DNA of 64,000 nucleotides from Chytridium lagenaria. Its lineage: Eukaryota > Chytridiomycota > Chytridiomycetes > Chytridiales > Chytridiaceae. Shown here piece by piece: positions 24,501 through 51,717 of this stretch. The position numbers were made by a program, and so were the translations under genes. Under the pieces are notes generated by a model. The model had not been told where the DNA came from and made no database searches. It saw only the letters and a list, made by a program, of their open reading frames with translations. Within the stretch, counting starts at the first letter, position 1. Every line of letters starts with the position of its first letter. The stretch is from positions 62,001 to 126,000 of the forward strand of contig JAHLKC010000092.1 of the NCBI GenBank assembly GCA_025449115.1. The letters are read 5' to 3'.

Positions 24501-26876
24501 CTGCAGCAACACCAACTTCAGGTGTTTCGGAACTCTGGGGCTCGTACAAGCGAGGCGCATTGGTATCGGCTTTTGGTTTGACTTCAATGTGTTCTTGTCG
24601 TAAAACCTCTAAAAAGGAGCTTTTACTTCTATGTAAAAACTCAGACTTCGAACCTTCTTCTGATGCAGATGTTTCGAGTTGAACGGTGACAGTTGCTGGC
24701 GACAAGGTGGTGACTTCACGAAGACTTTTGCGGGATATTTTTAAAGTTTGTGGTTTGGCGTTGTTTTTTTCCAGAGATTTACTAAAGAGCGGTCAGTTTG
24801 AAGTGGGAAAATTTTGAACTATTAAAATACTACCTCCGACACACTTGAAACACATCCACCAGAAAGGCAACAACACCACGCCCTCAATGCGTGATGTGAA
24901 GCTTCAACCGCACAAATACCACCCACAAACTCATCAGGTCTCCAGATACTGCATCGGCCTTCCGGCTTCCCAAGCATGAATAAAAGAAGACCAATTGTTT
25001 ACCGCGAGATTCTATATTCACCCCAGCCTCAATGTCTTGGGACGTGGCATCCCCAAGATGGGTAAAATTGGGATACGTGCATCATCACACGACCATCTCG
25101 AAGGTCGATAGAGAGATCATCAACGTCAACAGGATTTATTGAAGATGTTGAGACGGTGTTGAGCCAGATTGTGAGAGCGTCTTCAAGGTCGTACGGGCAT
25201 ATGAGCTTTGGGTTATACGATGAAAAGCGATCACTGTACAACGTTAAGCCATCGTGTTAAAGGCTTTACCTCAAATGCTCCGACAACGTCTTTAAGTGTA
25301 AGTTTCGAAGAGTGAAGGTGTTGGAGACCGTTTAAAATCGTAAGATGGACAGACTGTCAAGATTTAGTTAGGTGCGTCGATGCGTTGAGGTATACGGATG
25401 TCAGGCTTTTACCTCACAAAAGTTGTCAACGTCTGAAACCAACCCATCCATTTCTCTAAAACGCCAGAATTCACCGTTACAACTTTTTCTCTACCAATTT
25501 CTTTCATCCAGTCGTTACTTTGTTTCTCGAGCGATGATGGAACAAATGAATGCAGATTAATCTTTCCGGAAGGCGATTCCAGAAGTTGACATGCTACGGA
25601 ATACATACATCCGTGCGCGAGACCTGCTAGTATATGGCCTGAAGGTATGTATGACTTAAAAAGAGTGAATCAGTAAATTAACCTTTTGGAAACAGGCAAG
25701 AAAAAAAGATTACCACATCTTTAATTACATCGAGCATGCCTTTAACCTCGTTTAAAGCTTCCACAGAAGTCGCAGTTTCCCAGCATCCCATATGACACCT
25801 AATAGCCATCGGACCCCAAAAATAAATGCAGTCTCACGCGGGTGGAATGCTTTTGCAAGTGTTATTGGTTTTAATGCTGTTAATGTGTCTGGTGTTTTTT
25901 GAGAAGTCGCCAAAGCCATGGGATCCTTTAAACCATTCGATAATGGGTCTAGATTTAAAGGCTTTAAAGAAACAGAGTCCGTGGGCTTTGAGGTAGATAT
26001 TGATGGAGTTTCGCATTAGGCGATAAAGAACTTGTGGTGGTAGTCTTTTTCTTGATCTTTTCAAGTGATGATGATGATGAAGCAGGCTGGGAGGGGTACA
26101 AAAGGCGTTATGGTTTTTGACGATTTAGTTTCTCCAGATAAAGTTGAGACAACTGCAGAGTCTTTTCCCCCCCGCGTTATTGTTTCCAGGTGTAGTTTGC
26201 CCACTCTCCTGAAATGTTTTCAAAATTCTTGCAATAGCACAAGCGGCGTCAGCGGTTTTAGCGGATTATCGGTAAAGCAATTGGTCCAGAGTTGCTTTGG
26301 GAACAACAACGCCCATCGATGAAAGGCCCGAGCAGATGGTAGATTTATTTCTTGGTCTAAGATCTGGGCATTGCATTGGCTTCGTCGGTGGTGTACCACG
26401 CAAGGTCGACGGAGGAAGGTGCGATCATGGACATGAGCTAGTAAAATCAATAGGTAAGTCCGACAGCACTTTTAAAGAGCAAATAGAATATAAATCCGGA
26501 AGGCGTTCCGAACCTGAATGAGAATGAATGCGTCTTGCATGTCGGCCATGGAGATATCCTCTCTTCCAACCATGTCGGGGAGCCATTCGATCAGATCCGT
26601 AGGTAGTGAGGTCTTCAAAAGTGGAGAAAAGTCTTGATTGACCATATGGTCGTATCTATATGAGCTTAGCTCCTCACGAAGCTTCTCCTCTCCATCTAAG
26701 ACATCATCTTGCTTCAGCCCATTTTGAGCTAACGCCATCTGTGATTCGGATTTAGACGTATTCCCTTCGGTCTTGAGGGAAAAAAAGGTGGCTGGTAATG
26801 ACTGTGACAACTCTGCGAATGTAGAGGGCCTTTTCTGAGCAACAGGAGGAGCAGAATCATCCTCCTGATCAGCCAT
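21598..26876 (-). CDS. CAMSAP/Patronin-like microtubule minus-end-binding protein
   Basis: CAMSAPs bind and protect free microtubule minus ends through a C-terminal CKK domain. A CKK is clear at about 21660-22130: IKNALIHVCLAGTVNEKVKH, SPANHFIILFRGAKNHAFRG, LYAFD and LEFYKYDCGQG. The N-terminal half carries the CAMSAP-type calponin-homology region: LTILNGLQHLHSSKLTLKDV, then FSSYNPKLICPYDLEDALTI and WLNTVS, and GVVAFLVDVFQVCR. Between them lie about 700 residues of Ser/Pro/Lys/acidic low-complexity sequence (22340-24780), probably disordered. The start used is MADQEDDSAPPVAQKRPS (26876); exons between 24.8 and 26.9 kb are small and the exact splicing is not resolved. A one-base break near 23445 joins the two long linker frames. 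At the end, a shift gives KLLPTQHFSRNVHAVAVR and a stop at 21598; unshifted it would stop at about 21656. Confidence 0.82.
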
Positions 26877-28620
26877 CTCCCACCAACCTTTCTTCTTCAT
26901 AGTCTTTTGGTTTTCATGCTCCAAGATAAATGCAAGCGATGACGTTGACGATGATGTTACTTCTGAAGGTGTATCACATCCCATTGAAACTGTTACCAGA
27001 TGCATTGTCCCTGATGGCACTTGTTCCTCCAAACCTCGTCCGTCATTCATCATATGATTCAAAACAAAGTTGTCAAATATCAAAAGGACTTTAATTTTTT
27101 TTGGACATGGTACATAATAAGAAAATAACAACGCGAAAGCTCAATAAAGTTTCTACTTGGATCAATTCGCAGCTGAAATGTTATTCATTATCAACCAAGT
27201 GTGTGGGGGAGACCAAAGGGTTCGAGTGGGTACAAGCTTTCAGGTTGATAGATCAGAATGTGTTGCAGGAACGTGTCCTTCAAGAATCCTTTAACGTGCA
27301 AGATGTGGTGGGCATTGTTTAGGAACCTTACAGAGGAGACTAGCGAACGGCATGCAGAGTCAGAGAAGGGGTAAAAAGGTGGGGCCCTTCAAAGTCGAAG
27401 GCGAGGCTGTTGATGTCGTCACCGGAACGCCTGCACGTGTTCTCCAGAATATTTAACACGCATGTTTCATAACAACGATGTTCAGGAAAGCTATCCGGAA
27501 AAAGGCTCGGAATTGAGGAGTATGAAAGCAAATGGAATGTTCAACCGAGGTCATCCGTTCGGATTGCCAAATCTCGGATACAGATGCTTATGAAGGTGCA
27601 ACACTTAATATGCCATCTTCTCTAGTTCATGAATTGACTGTAGGAATCTAAATCAGAATTAAAACTAAAACGCGCCGGTTTTCTCTTTAATGGTACGCTA
27701 ATGAATTAGACTTGAGGCTGCAAGTAAAGGAGACAGATAGTTTGAACCGATGGTCAGCCTTGGGTCATGCTATGTTGTTGGTCCCCGGCCAACGGTGTCA
27801 CCTCCTCACAACGAACAAAGGACATAGAGCGACCGAGATCGACGAGGATAGATCGAAGAGGAAGGAGGGAGAGAAGAAGGTAGAAGCTTGCGCCAATCGC
27901 CTAAAGAGGTTGAACGTAAATCTCGGTTGCAGGAGCAACTGGAAAAAGCGGCGAAGGTGTTCCATTATTCACCCCCTTGCTCCTTGAAGAGTTCTCTTAG
28001 GGAAGCAGCATTGTTGAAAAGGAGTGCTGTTTAAGCGCGGTAAGGCAATTGGGCTGATCTCGTGGGAGTTGTGATATAGGAAAACAAACGTAGGCGGGTT
28101 GGTGTTTTCTGATCAAAAAGAAAGAGAGCGGTACAGGGAGCCAACGTTCCCAGTTTTTACACCAGCCCCCACCCCATTCTTAGCTTGTTCTACCCGAAAC
28201 AGCGGGTAGACTGTTATGGGAAGCGGCTGTTGACTGTGAAGAAAGATCAGGAACCCTTTGATTGTTACCCTCCTGAGGGAAAGGCGAACGTCCCCGACAC
28301 ATCTTCACAGCCAAAAACGCCGCAAAAACAAGCGACCTCTATACAGGAGATAAAGGATCAAACGGAGGACGTTATTTCTGCTCAGCAGCATCAAGTTTCT
28401 TTGAATCAACCTGCACCTCTGAAAGTCCTTTCTCTCCCAATCACAACTACCGATCCTCAAGTTGATCCGGAAAGCCACATCAGCGACTCCGCGGGTAAGG
28501 AGCTCCATCCTCCCTTTGCACAGCCCCTAACCCATCGTCCATCAGGAGATCACGAAGCAGACGAGCCCGAATTAAAATTCACACCTATTCCTAGAACCTC
28601 CGCGAAAAAAACTGCACACG
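26877..28620. other. Divergent spacer with unassigned coding-like stretches
   Basis: Lies between the CAMSAP-like gene (leftward) and the CNB-F-box gene (rightward). Around 27830-28030 (+) a charged stretch (for example KEVERKSRLQEQLEKAAKVF, stop near 28032) looks protein-like but cannot be tied to a start. From about 28205 to 28620 (+) a Pro/Gln/Ser-rich frame (KANVPDTSSQPKTPQKQATS...) leads into the next gene once a 7-A run at about 28606 is allowed one base of slip. It may be the real, longer N-terminus of that gene. Nothing else is recognised. Confidence 0.35.
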
Positions 28621-31600
28621 ATGAACGTGGCTGGCGCTTCGAGGGAGAGAACCGGATCTTCCAGCAGCAGCGTCGCATCGCAGGGATCCAACAACTCACC
28701 CAAACATGGTACCATCTCACCGAAGACCGCAGCAAGTAATGGAATGATGGCGGGAAGCTCTCATGGGACGAGCGCGCAGTTGGGGACAATTGAAAGAGTC
28801 GCTTTTGATGGGAACATCCGGAAGTTTCTCGAGAATCATGTTTTGTTCCAGAATTTAGATGAGAGCTTCATTATGCAACTCAATAATGCAATGCAGAGCA
28901 GAGTTTGCAGCCCGAGCGAGTATGTTATAAGGAAAGGAGAAGTGGGTCGTGCAATGTTTTTTATTCTACGTGGAGAGGTGGAGGTTGTCTCTGAAGATGG
29001 TGGGAGGACTCGTCTTTAACTGGCTATTCTAAATTTGCGTAAAAGGGGAAACGATTTTAAATGTTATGAAGGAGCAGTCGTTCTTTGGAGAAATCGGTGT
29101 TTTGTTTTCGGTCCCACGGTAAACCTCTATTCAGCCAAGAGGCTTTGGAAAAATATAAAAAAATATCAGCTAACTTAATTTTTAGGACGGCGTCGTGCCG
29201 TGCACGAGGGCGTTGCATTATTCTTGCGTTGACAAAGGAGAAACTTCAAAGAGTAATGGAAGGTTATCCAAAGGTGGCCGAGGCCATTGCTATGATTGCC
29301 GAAGAGCGTTTTGCGTTACATATGAAGCAACAAGACAGTGCAATGAAGGTTGAATTTGGAAAGGAGTTGAAGCTTGGTATTACAAATAAGGACCTTAAAA
29401 GTGTAAGTCGGGTTTATGGACCAGTACACAGTCTGACGTGAACTAGATTCCCTTGTTTCGGGATTGTGAAATAGGCTTTCTTCATATGCTCGCTTTAAGC
29501 TTGCGACCTGTACAATTCAAAATGGGCGAAGTCATCATTCAAAAGGGCGATATTGCGAGCGAAATGTATTTTGTGGTGGACGGCGAGGCTGAGGTATTTA
29601 GTGATGAAGATGGGAAGGTTTTCGCAAATTTCCATCCTGGTTTTTTTTTTGGAGAAGTTGGTTTGTTTTTCAAGATTAAGAGGACGGCATCCGTTCGGTG
29701 CACTTCACAGAATATTACTGTGTTTAAACTGACAAAAAATGATCTCGACTCGGTGTTGGCTGGATATCCTGAGATCGATGCGAAAATTAAGGTGGAAGCC
29801 AAACAGCGTTTTGAGTACAATAAGATGCGTGAAATGGCAAAGTTGACGGGAAAGCAAGAAGTGGAAACGGATATCGAAGTTGTTAGAGAAAAGCTGAAGA
29901 CTGTACGTGTCATCATTTTTCGTGTAATTTTGGCTGGATTTAAACCCTTGCTTTCGTGCACTAACATATCGTTACCAGATTCCTTTATTCAAGGGCGGAA
30001 GCATTGGATTCTTCCATGAGTTGGCTTTAACCTTGAAAATCAGAGTCTTCCAACCTGGTGATTTAATTATTCAAAAAGATCAGCCTGGACGAAGTATGTA
30101 CTTTGTCGTAGATGGCACTGCCGATGTCATATCTCCAGATGGCAAAGAGGTTTATGGGACGATGCTTGCCAATACCTTTTTTGGTGAGGTAGCTCTCTTT
30201 TTTGATGTCAATCGCACCGCTTCGGTGAGGGCCAGGACGGTGTGCACATTGTTTGAGCTTGAGAAAGATTCCTTGAAAAAGATCCTTTCTCAACATAAGC
30301 AGTTAAAGGAGCAGATGTATGAGAAAGCCGAGGAAAATTTCCGCTTGTGGCAGGCTCGTCAGAACGCTCTCAAGCAACTTGGCTCAAGCAAGGACATTCA
30401 ACAATTCGATGTTGAAGCCACAGTCAGTAGATTAAGGATGGTAGGATAACTTCATATGTTTTATCATTTGAACTAAAAGTTAATGCCCTTTAAATTTTAC
30501 AGGTGTCCATGTTTTCAAAATGCCCCGACAACTTTCTTCGGGGCCTTGCAACCCAAACGTCCGTACATAGTTTCGGTAAAGAAGATATTATTGTTAGGAA
30601 TGGCGACGCGTCCACCGATATGTTCTTTATAGTCAGTGGTGGGGTTGAAATCATCTCGGATGATGGCAAGCAAATATACGACAGCGTTGCCGAGGGTGGC
30701 TTTTTCGGTGAAGTGGGCCTTATCTTAAACGTCAATCGAACAGCCTCGGTTCGATGTGCCACCAAGACCTGTCATCTTATTATCTTGTCCGCTAGCGCCT
30801 TGGAAAAGGTTTTAGAAGAATATCCGGAAAGCTACCAATTGATCTCCTTAGAAGCCGATAAGCGGCATCAACTCGCGCTGACCCGCAAGCTTGCGGAAAA
30901 GCACACCAACTTGGTTATTCATGCAAAGGCTCAACGAGGACCTAACGAAGGTGAAGAAGATAGCGGAATTGCTGCTGCCGCGACTGCTGCGGCACTTTCA
31001 CCTAGATCATCGGATTTCGACAAGTCGAAGACTTTAGGAAGGAGTTCTGGTTCGAGTTCTTCAGGAAACAATGATGCAGCAAAATCTGGAACCGTTGTGA
31101 AAGATAGAAAAAGACGAGGGTCGCTATCTATGTCGGACAAGAATGAAGGTCTAAAGACTTCTATTGGAAATCTCTTTAAACGCAAAAGTTCTAAAACTGG
31201 TGGAGAAATCCATGACCATGATTCCGATGACTCTATAGAATTATCATCGGAAGCTGTTAGTCGGGACTCTGTCGCTGATGGGGCCCTTCTGAGGCGAAAC
31301 TCGTCAGCTTTCGATAAGGTCAGATTATTTACTGCTCTTTTCCTTTGTTTCTGTTATCGTTGAAAAAAATTCTCATTATTTAACTGACTTGAAATTATGT
31401 TTTAGGGTTCCCAAAAACTTGGGAAGATGTTTCAGTCTCTCAAGAACACATTCAGCCGTAATGATAAGGCGGCAAAAATTGGCCCATCACACAAAGAAAG
31501 AAGGCTTTCTAAGGCGGATGGAAGTTATGGCTCACACAGCCAGTCTTCAAAGTATCCCGTCTCCAGGCAAACATCTTCCCTTACCAAACATGACCATATA

Positions 31601-32945
31601 TTTGATATACCTGAGACAGATCTTGCAAAGGCTTTTGCTTATATTAACCCGCAAGAACGCTTTCGCCTTCGCCTTATTTGTAAGAGGTGGGCTAATCTTT
31701 TGGCCGAGTCGCGATTTTGGAGCACATGGACTTTAAACCCATATTTACTCGCCTGGATCCAGAGCTGTTTTTAAATTTCATTAATCTGTCGGGAGAGTTC
31801 TTGACAGTTTTAAATCTAGATAGCTGCTGGCAGGTGCTGGACGACGAGCTTAACGCGTTAAGCTCGTATTGCCCGAACATCTCTAAAATAAGTCTTCGAA
31901 ACTGCTGGAAGATTACAGATCGAGGCGTTTCCTATTTGACGTCTAGTTTAAGGAAAATGAGGGAAATCGATTTTAGTTACTGCGGCCAGATAAATGGGAT
32001 GGCGTTCATGGACCACAAGTGGTCTTCTCTGAAAAAAGTCAACCTCACTTACTGCAAGCAGATTGGAGACGCACAGCTTGAAAAAATCCTCTGCAAGACA
32101 TCAGATATCGCAGAGTTACGTCTTCGAAGATGTTCACGCATCACTGATTTCGGTGTTTTCTTGGTTGTTCGATATTGCCGGTATGCTATTTTTGAAAGTC
32201 TTTTCAGGTTTTCTTTATCAATACATTGTCATTCTGTATCTTATAACTGTTTTTTTGGTTTTTTTTTTAATGATACAGGCACTTGAAGGTTCTTGACCTT
32301 TCTGACTGTGAGCAAATCTCAGACAAATGTCTTAAATGGATTGCTTCAAGCTGCACTGAGCTTACGGACCTTAACCTTCGTTTCTGTACACGAATCACAA
32401 ACGGTGGACTTTACGATCTGTCGCTGGGATGCCAGTCATTCCGCTCATTAGACCTTAGCTTCTGCACAAACCTGACGGACGCCGCTATAGTTTTCTTCTC
32501 CGATTCCATCCGTAGTCTTCGCCACCTTAAGATGAGAAAGTGCAAAAAGATCACTGATGGCGTTGCGACATATTTGATTCGGGCGACGCCGGCTCTTGAA
32601 GACTTGGATTTGAGTGGTTGCCCACTTATAAGCGCTCAAGCAAGGATGGCCCTTCAAATGTGCATGAGAAAGGCAAATATTAAAATTGACGCTGGAAGCT
32701 CTTTGGGGAAGAAGCTGGTACAAAGGCCAAGAGCAGTCGAAGTGCCCCTTGAGCAAGTTTTTTTGTCTGGTCCGGCGGAGCTGATTAGGATTCCTCTTGA
32801 GCTGGCCGCGTCAGGTGGCATTTCTAAGAGCGCTCTTCATGTTGCTGCCAGGACAGGAAGACGAAAATCCGAGGGCCGTACTGGGTCACCTCAGTTGCGG
32901 CAAAGCGGACAGAAACGCTCTTCAAAGAGTGGACATGATGAGTGA
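28621..32945 (+). CDS. Four cyclic-nucleotide-binding domains + F-box + leucine-rich repeats
   Basis: A multidomain protein with four CNB domains in a row, at about 28800-29390, 29440-29900, 29975-30440 and 30500-30890. Their phosphate-binding cassettes are FFGEIGVLFSVPRTASCRA, FFGEVGLFFKIKRTASVRC, FFGEVALFFDVNRTASVRA and FFGEVGLILNVNRTASVRC. All keep the Glu and Arg that bind ribose and cyclic phosphate in PKA/Epac. A Ser/Lys-rich linker follows (about 30930-31590), then an F-box (DIPETDLAKAFAYINPQERF, RLICKRWANLLAESRFW) and about 8-9 AMN1/FBXL-type LRRs (LSDCEQISDKCLKWIASSC, LDLSFCTNLTDAAIVFF). Introns include 29000-29045, 29119-29185 (inside cassette 1) and about 32180-32279. The frame slips once near 31716. 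Inferred role: an SCF adaptor whose substrate handling is set by cAMP or cGMP. The start is the first ATG; the N-terminus may extend to about 28205. Confidence 0.88.
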
Positions 32946-33128
32946 CGTCTACGCGTGATTTTTCTACGCGCCACTGATCACAGTGTTTCTACTTTTGCTT
33001 CAACTTCGTCTCTGGTTCTTTATTTTTTGTTGTTTTTACTATTCCCTACATATTTTCCCCTGTGTCATTCTCTCCGCTGTTAATTTGATAGAAGGTTACT
33101 AGATGTGTTATTCCAAGGTGCATGGCTG

Positions 33129-33134
33129 AATAAA
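33129..33134 (+). terminator. Candidate polyadenylation signal AATAAA
   Basis: A perfect AATAAA 184 nt after the stop of the CNB-F-box-LRR gene and 99 nt before the dynein start. The position suits the 3' end of the upstream transcript. It is a short motif, so chance is possible. Confidence 0.4.
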
Positions 33135-33233
33135 TACATGAGGGCGAACTAGTTGTAAAGTTTGAATAACACAGTCTCAAGTGCAAATGACCTTGAGAGG
33201 ATTTCCTTTGAGAGTAAGGTGGAAATCCAAATC

Positions 33234-46059
<12,826 letters not shown>

Positions 46060-46416
46060 GCGCCTCCTCTTCTTTTGTTATTAAATGTGTTGTTTGAATG
46101 TGAATAAGAAATGTTAATTGTGTTATAAAAGCCATGATTTTCGCACTTCCTTTCAAATAAGGAACTTGTTGAGCTGACAAAAGATGCGAAAGTGTACGAT
46201 TTCATTCAATTTCATAAAAATCAAATCGGAATTGGATAATGCGTGAGGGAGCAAGAAAAGAAAGCCAACCAAAATTCTCATCATCCTCGAACCCCCAAAC
46301 GAACAATTTATCAGCATTAGCTTTCGACAAAAAAAAAAAACAAAAAAAAAACAAAAAAAAACAAAACCGTAGGACATCTCCATGAAAAAAAAAACAAGCA
46401 GCTAAAGATCGACAGT
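46060..46416. other. Convergent intergenic spacer
   Basis: Separates the 3' ends of the dynein and HRD1 genes. It contains A-rich tracts (46330-46395). No gene or unusual structure was seen. Confidence 0.5.
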
Positions 46417-48658
46417 CTAAGCAACAGCTGGCTCCTTCCCTTTCCGCGATGAGCTTTCAGATCCTGCGCCTTCATCGATAGGCAACGACGCACTGACGGT
46501 TGGGGCGGGTATGGGTGTGGTGCGGCGGTGGTGGTGGTGGAACAGGTTCAGGGAGCAACTGGAGGATTTGGGTAAGCTGAGTGACAACGCCAGTCAACTG
46601 AGACTGAACGTTTTGAACAGCCTTTATCCGATTAATGACAGCATCTCTTGTTCGGCCCTCCAATCCTGCGAGCTGCTCATCCGTGAGGTGATCCAGTACT
46701 TGGGGAGTTGTAGCGACTAGTTTCGGGCAGAAGTTAGTTGGTAATATATTACACCTAAAATAGCTATAAGAAGAAAGTCTATTTATCCCACCATTTCCAT
46801 ATGGCAGCAGCGGGGTCAATGTAAAGGGGAACGCGTTCGCAGCCTTGAAGCGTTTTGAGTTAGATTAAGCCAGAAGTAATAATTAATTAGTTAACAAACC
46901 CCATTGATCCCAGCAGGCATTTCAAACGATAACGGCATGATGGGTACACTCGATGTCGAAACAGCTCCACCAGCAGGCACCGCAATCCCAGCAGGACTGC
47001 CAGCGGGGGACAACAGGAGGCTGTTGCGCCTGCTGAGGTTGCCCTTGTTGATTAAAAAGCGCTTGCAAAGCTTGCTGAAGTGGGAAAGCAGCACCAGGAG
47101 CAACACCAGCCACAGGAGGAATTTGACCACCCTGTGCAGCAGGAGGAGGAACTTGACCGTTTGCTCCAGGCGCAGCTCCAGGAGCAGCCGCCGGTTGTGG
47201 GGTATCCGCTAAAACTGAGCGACGACTTTCAAAATGTATAACTGTCAGTGCTTTTCCCAACGTACAAAAAGTATTTACCAAGTAGGACAACTCTGCTGCC
47301 TTTCCAACCAACTCCGCAAGCACCTGAAATGGAAAATATGTCCACACCCAAGTTTCTTCGGTGTGCTCGGATCCCCCGCCGCAGCACCCCCACCAATACC
47401 ACCAAACGCGGCTGCATTCGGCCTTGCGCCTCCTGCGTTCGGGGCAGGAGCAGCCGCACCAGGGACAGGTTGGGCATTAGCACCGGGGAGTTCCATTTCC
47501 TCACGACAAATAATACAGACCCTATCGGTAGCAGCAAGTTCTTCTGGAGTGGCATCGGGATACCTCTCGTTCATGTTTGCGGTAGCACGACGGTATTGGA
47601 TGAGGTCGCGGCACCGTTGGATAAAGCTGCGGAGGGTCATGTAGAGGTCACGGATGATGTGGAGGGGAAGACCGTAGAAGTGGACAACGATGGCGAAAAA
47701 GAGGAAGTAGGTGATCAGCTTGAAAAAGTCTGCAGAAATAGTCATGAGTATTGCGAGATAATTCCGTGTGGCATATTTATCAACTGTAAAAGCCAAGCTC
47801 ATGCCTTCATGTAAAAACTTACCAACAACCAACTCCAAGTAGAAAATGTACATAGACTTGTTCTCCCATGGATGCTCACCACGCGCATCAATAGAATGCA
47901 AAATGTACTTGGCGCTTATAGAAAAAATCAACGAAATGAGGATGGTGTACTAGAAAACGCATTAATAGTTCCGTCAAACTGCACTTACAAACCTCGAATC
48001 CAAAAATAATCATCATGGAAGCACCCCTCCGCATCGTATAATCTACCGTATAGTACAATAGCCCCATATCTGCGATGTACAATAAAGTCATCACCCCTAT
48101 CATTTTTAAATGAAATGACAGTGATAGATTTGGTGATTGCTCCATCTACGACGTCAGCAACAGCTTGTATGGTAGAAATCTTACAAAGTCTACCCTATCT
48201 TGTGCTATCCAGTGGAATATCTTTACTAAAAGGAGAATCGCAAAGAAAATGATGAACCGAATATCAAACTCGTCTCGGAAAATGGTCATCGCCAAGCAAG
48301 TTTCTGTCACCGCGAACCAGGAACGTTCATACAAATGCTAATAAAAGTCATCAGAACAAGCACCAGAATAGAATGGCCAGTCCACATCCACAACTTCTCC
48401 TCCCAATAAAAGCAACGTTCGATCCAAAACATACTTCAACTTCCAAAGCCCGCAGGTTTCCAAAAAACAGTCTTTGCATCCCTCTCCAAAGATGATCGTT
48501 AAGAACAATCCCAAATTCAGCAAGACCATTAACGATGCGCTGGATCGAGTAAGGTGCAAGCAAGTCGGGTAAAACTGTCGTCTTTGAAGCCATGCACTCG
48601 AAACAACAAAGATGGAAAGTCCCGTTGAGATGAGTCCGTAAATGGCTAATCGCCCCAT
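46417..48658 (-). CDS. HRD1: HRD1/synoviolin ER-membrane RING ubiquitin ligase
   Basis: Catalytic E3 of endoplasmic-reticulum-associated degradation. The start at 48658 gives MGRLAIYGLISTGLSIFVVS (first helix). The multi-span part matches HRD1: SLYERSWFAVTETCLAMTIF, FRDEFDIRF, KIFHWIAQDRVDFMEQSPN, RRGASMMIIFGFEYTILISL, KYILHSIDARGEHPWENKS and ANMNERYPDATPEELAATD. A RING-H2 follows: CIICREEM ... CGHIFHFRCLRSWLERQQSC, PTCRR. Between the first and second zinc pairs there is an Ala/Pro/Gly-rich insert of about 40 residues. The tail is Pro/Ala/Gln-rich, and a C-terminal helical segment (VLDHLTDEQLAGLEGRTRDA) precedes a basic end ...SSSRKGKEPAVA and the stop at 46417. Frame slips are needed in exon 1 (about 48455) and near 46475. 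Confidence 0.93.
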
Positions 48659-49336
48659 GATGAATTATCCTTTTTGACGTCAAGAGGGGTTGAAGTGGGT
48701 ATGTAAGATTATTCTGTAAATTTGCTGAGATGATATTGCTGTTGTCCAGGCTCCGTTGAAACGAGAACTCCTGATAAACCGCAGCAGTCCACTTCCTCCT
48801 CTATAAGCGGCTAGTCTCGTCCCTCTGTCCTTCCGTCAATGATCCCGCACCACTTCAACGTTCAAAAGTCGTCGTTTGGGCTTGTGATAAAATGCTGTGT
48901 GGAGAAATTTTTGGTAATAAAAGCGAAGGTTGGTGTTTTTTTCTCATTGGCGGGACGGCCTTCGCAATGGGGAAGTGCGTTGCGGAGCAGCGCTGGGAGA
49001 TATGATTCTTAGCAGAGCGACTACGCCATGACGAAGGGTAATGCCCTTATCGGCATCAGCAACTGTTCGCGATTATGAAAAAAATGAAAACGGTATACAG
49101 AATTTATAATGAGAATTGTAAATAAATTCACTAAAATCCCAAACTTTAACAACACCAAACTTAATCAATCCGTGTACCCAAAATCAAAATAGAGAGTAAC
49201 TATGTGATGAAAGGGACAAATCCTTAAGCATAGGGAACAAAAAGAAAGACTCCGAGGGAACTTAAGCGAAACGAAACAACAAGTGAAAAGTAAAACAAAT
49301 AAAACAAATGACGGGGTTTGCAACCATAAGGGTGGA
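48659..49336. other. Intergenic between HRD1 and ADE12
   Basis: HRD1 upstream region (reading left) plus the ADE12 3' region. It is AT-rich toward 49080-49330. No coding exon or repeat was recognised. Confidence 0.45.
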
Positions 49337-51717
<2,381 letters not shown>

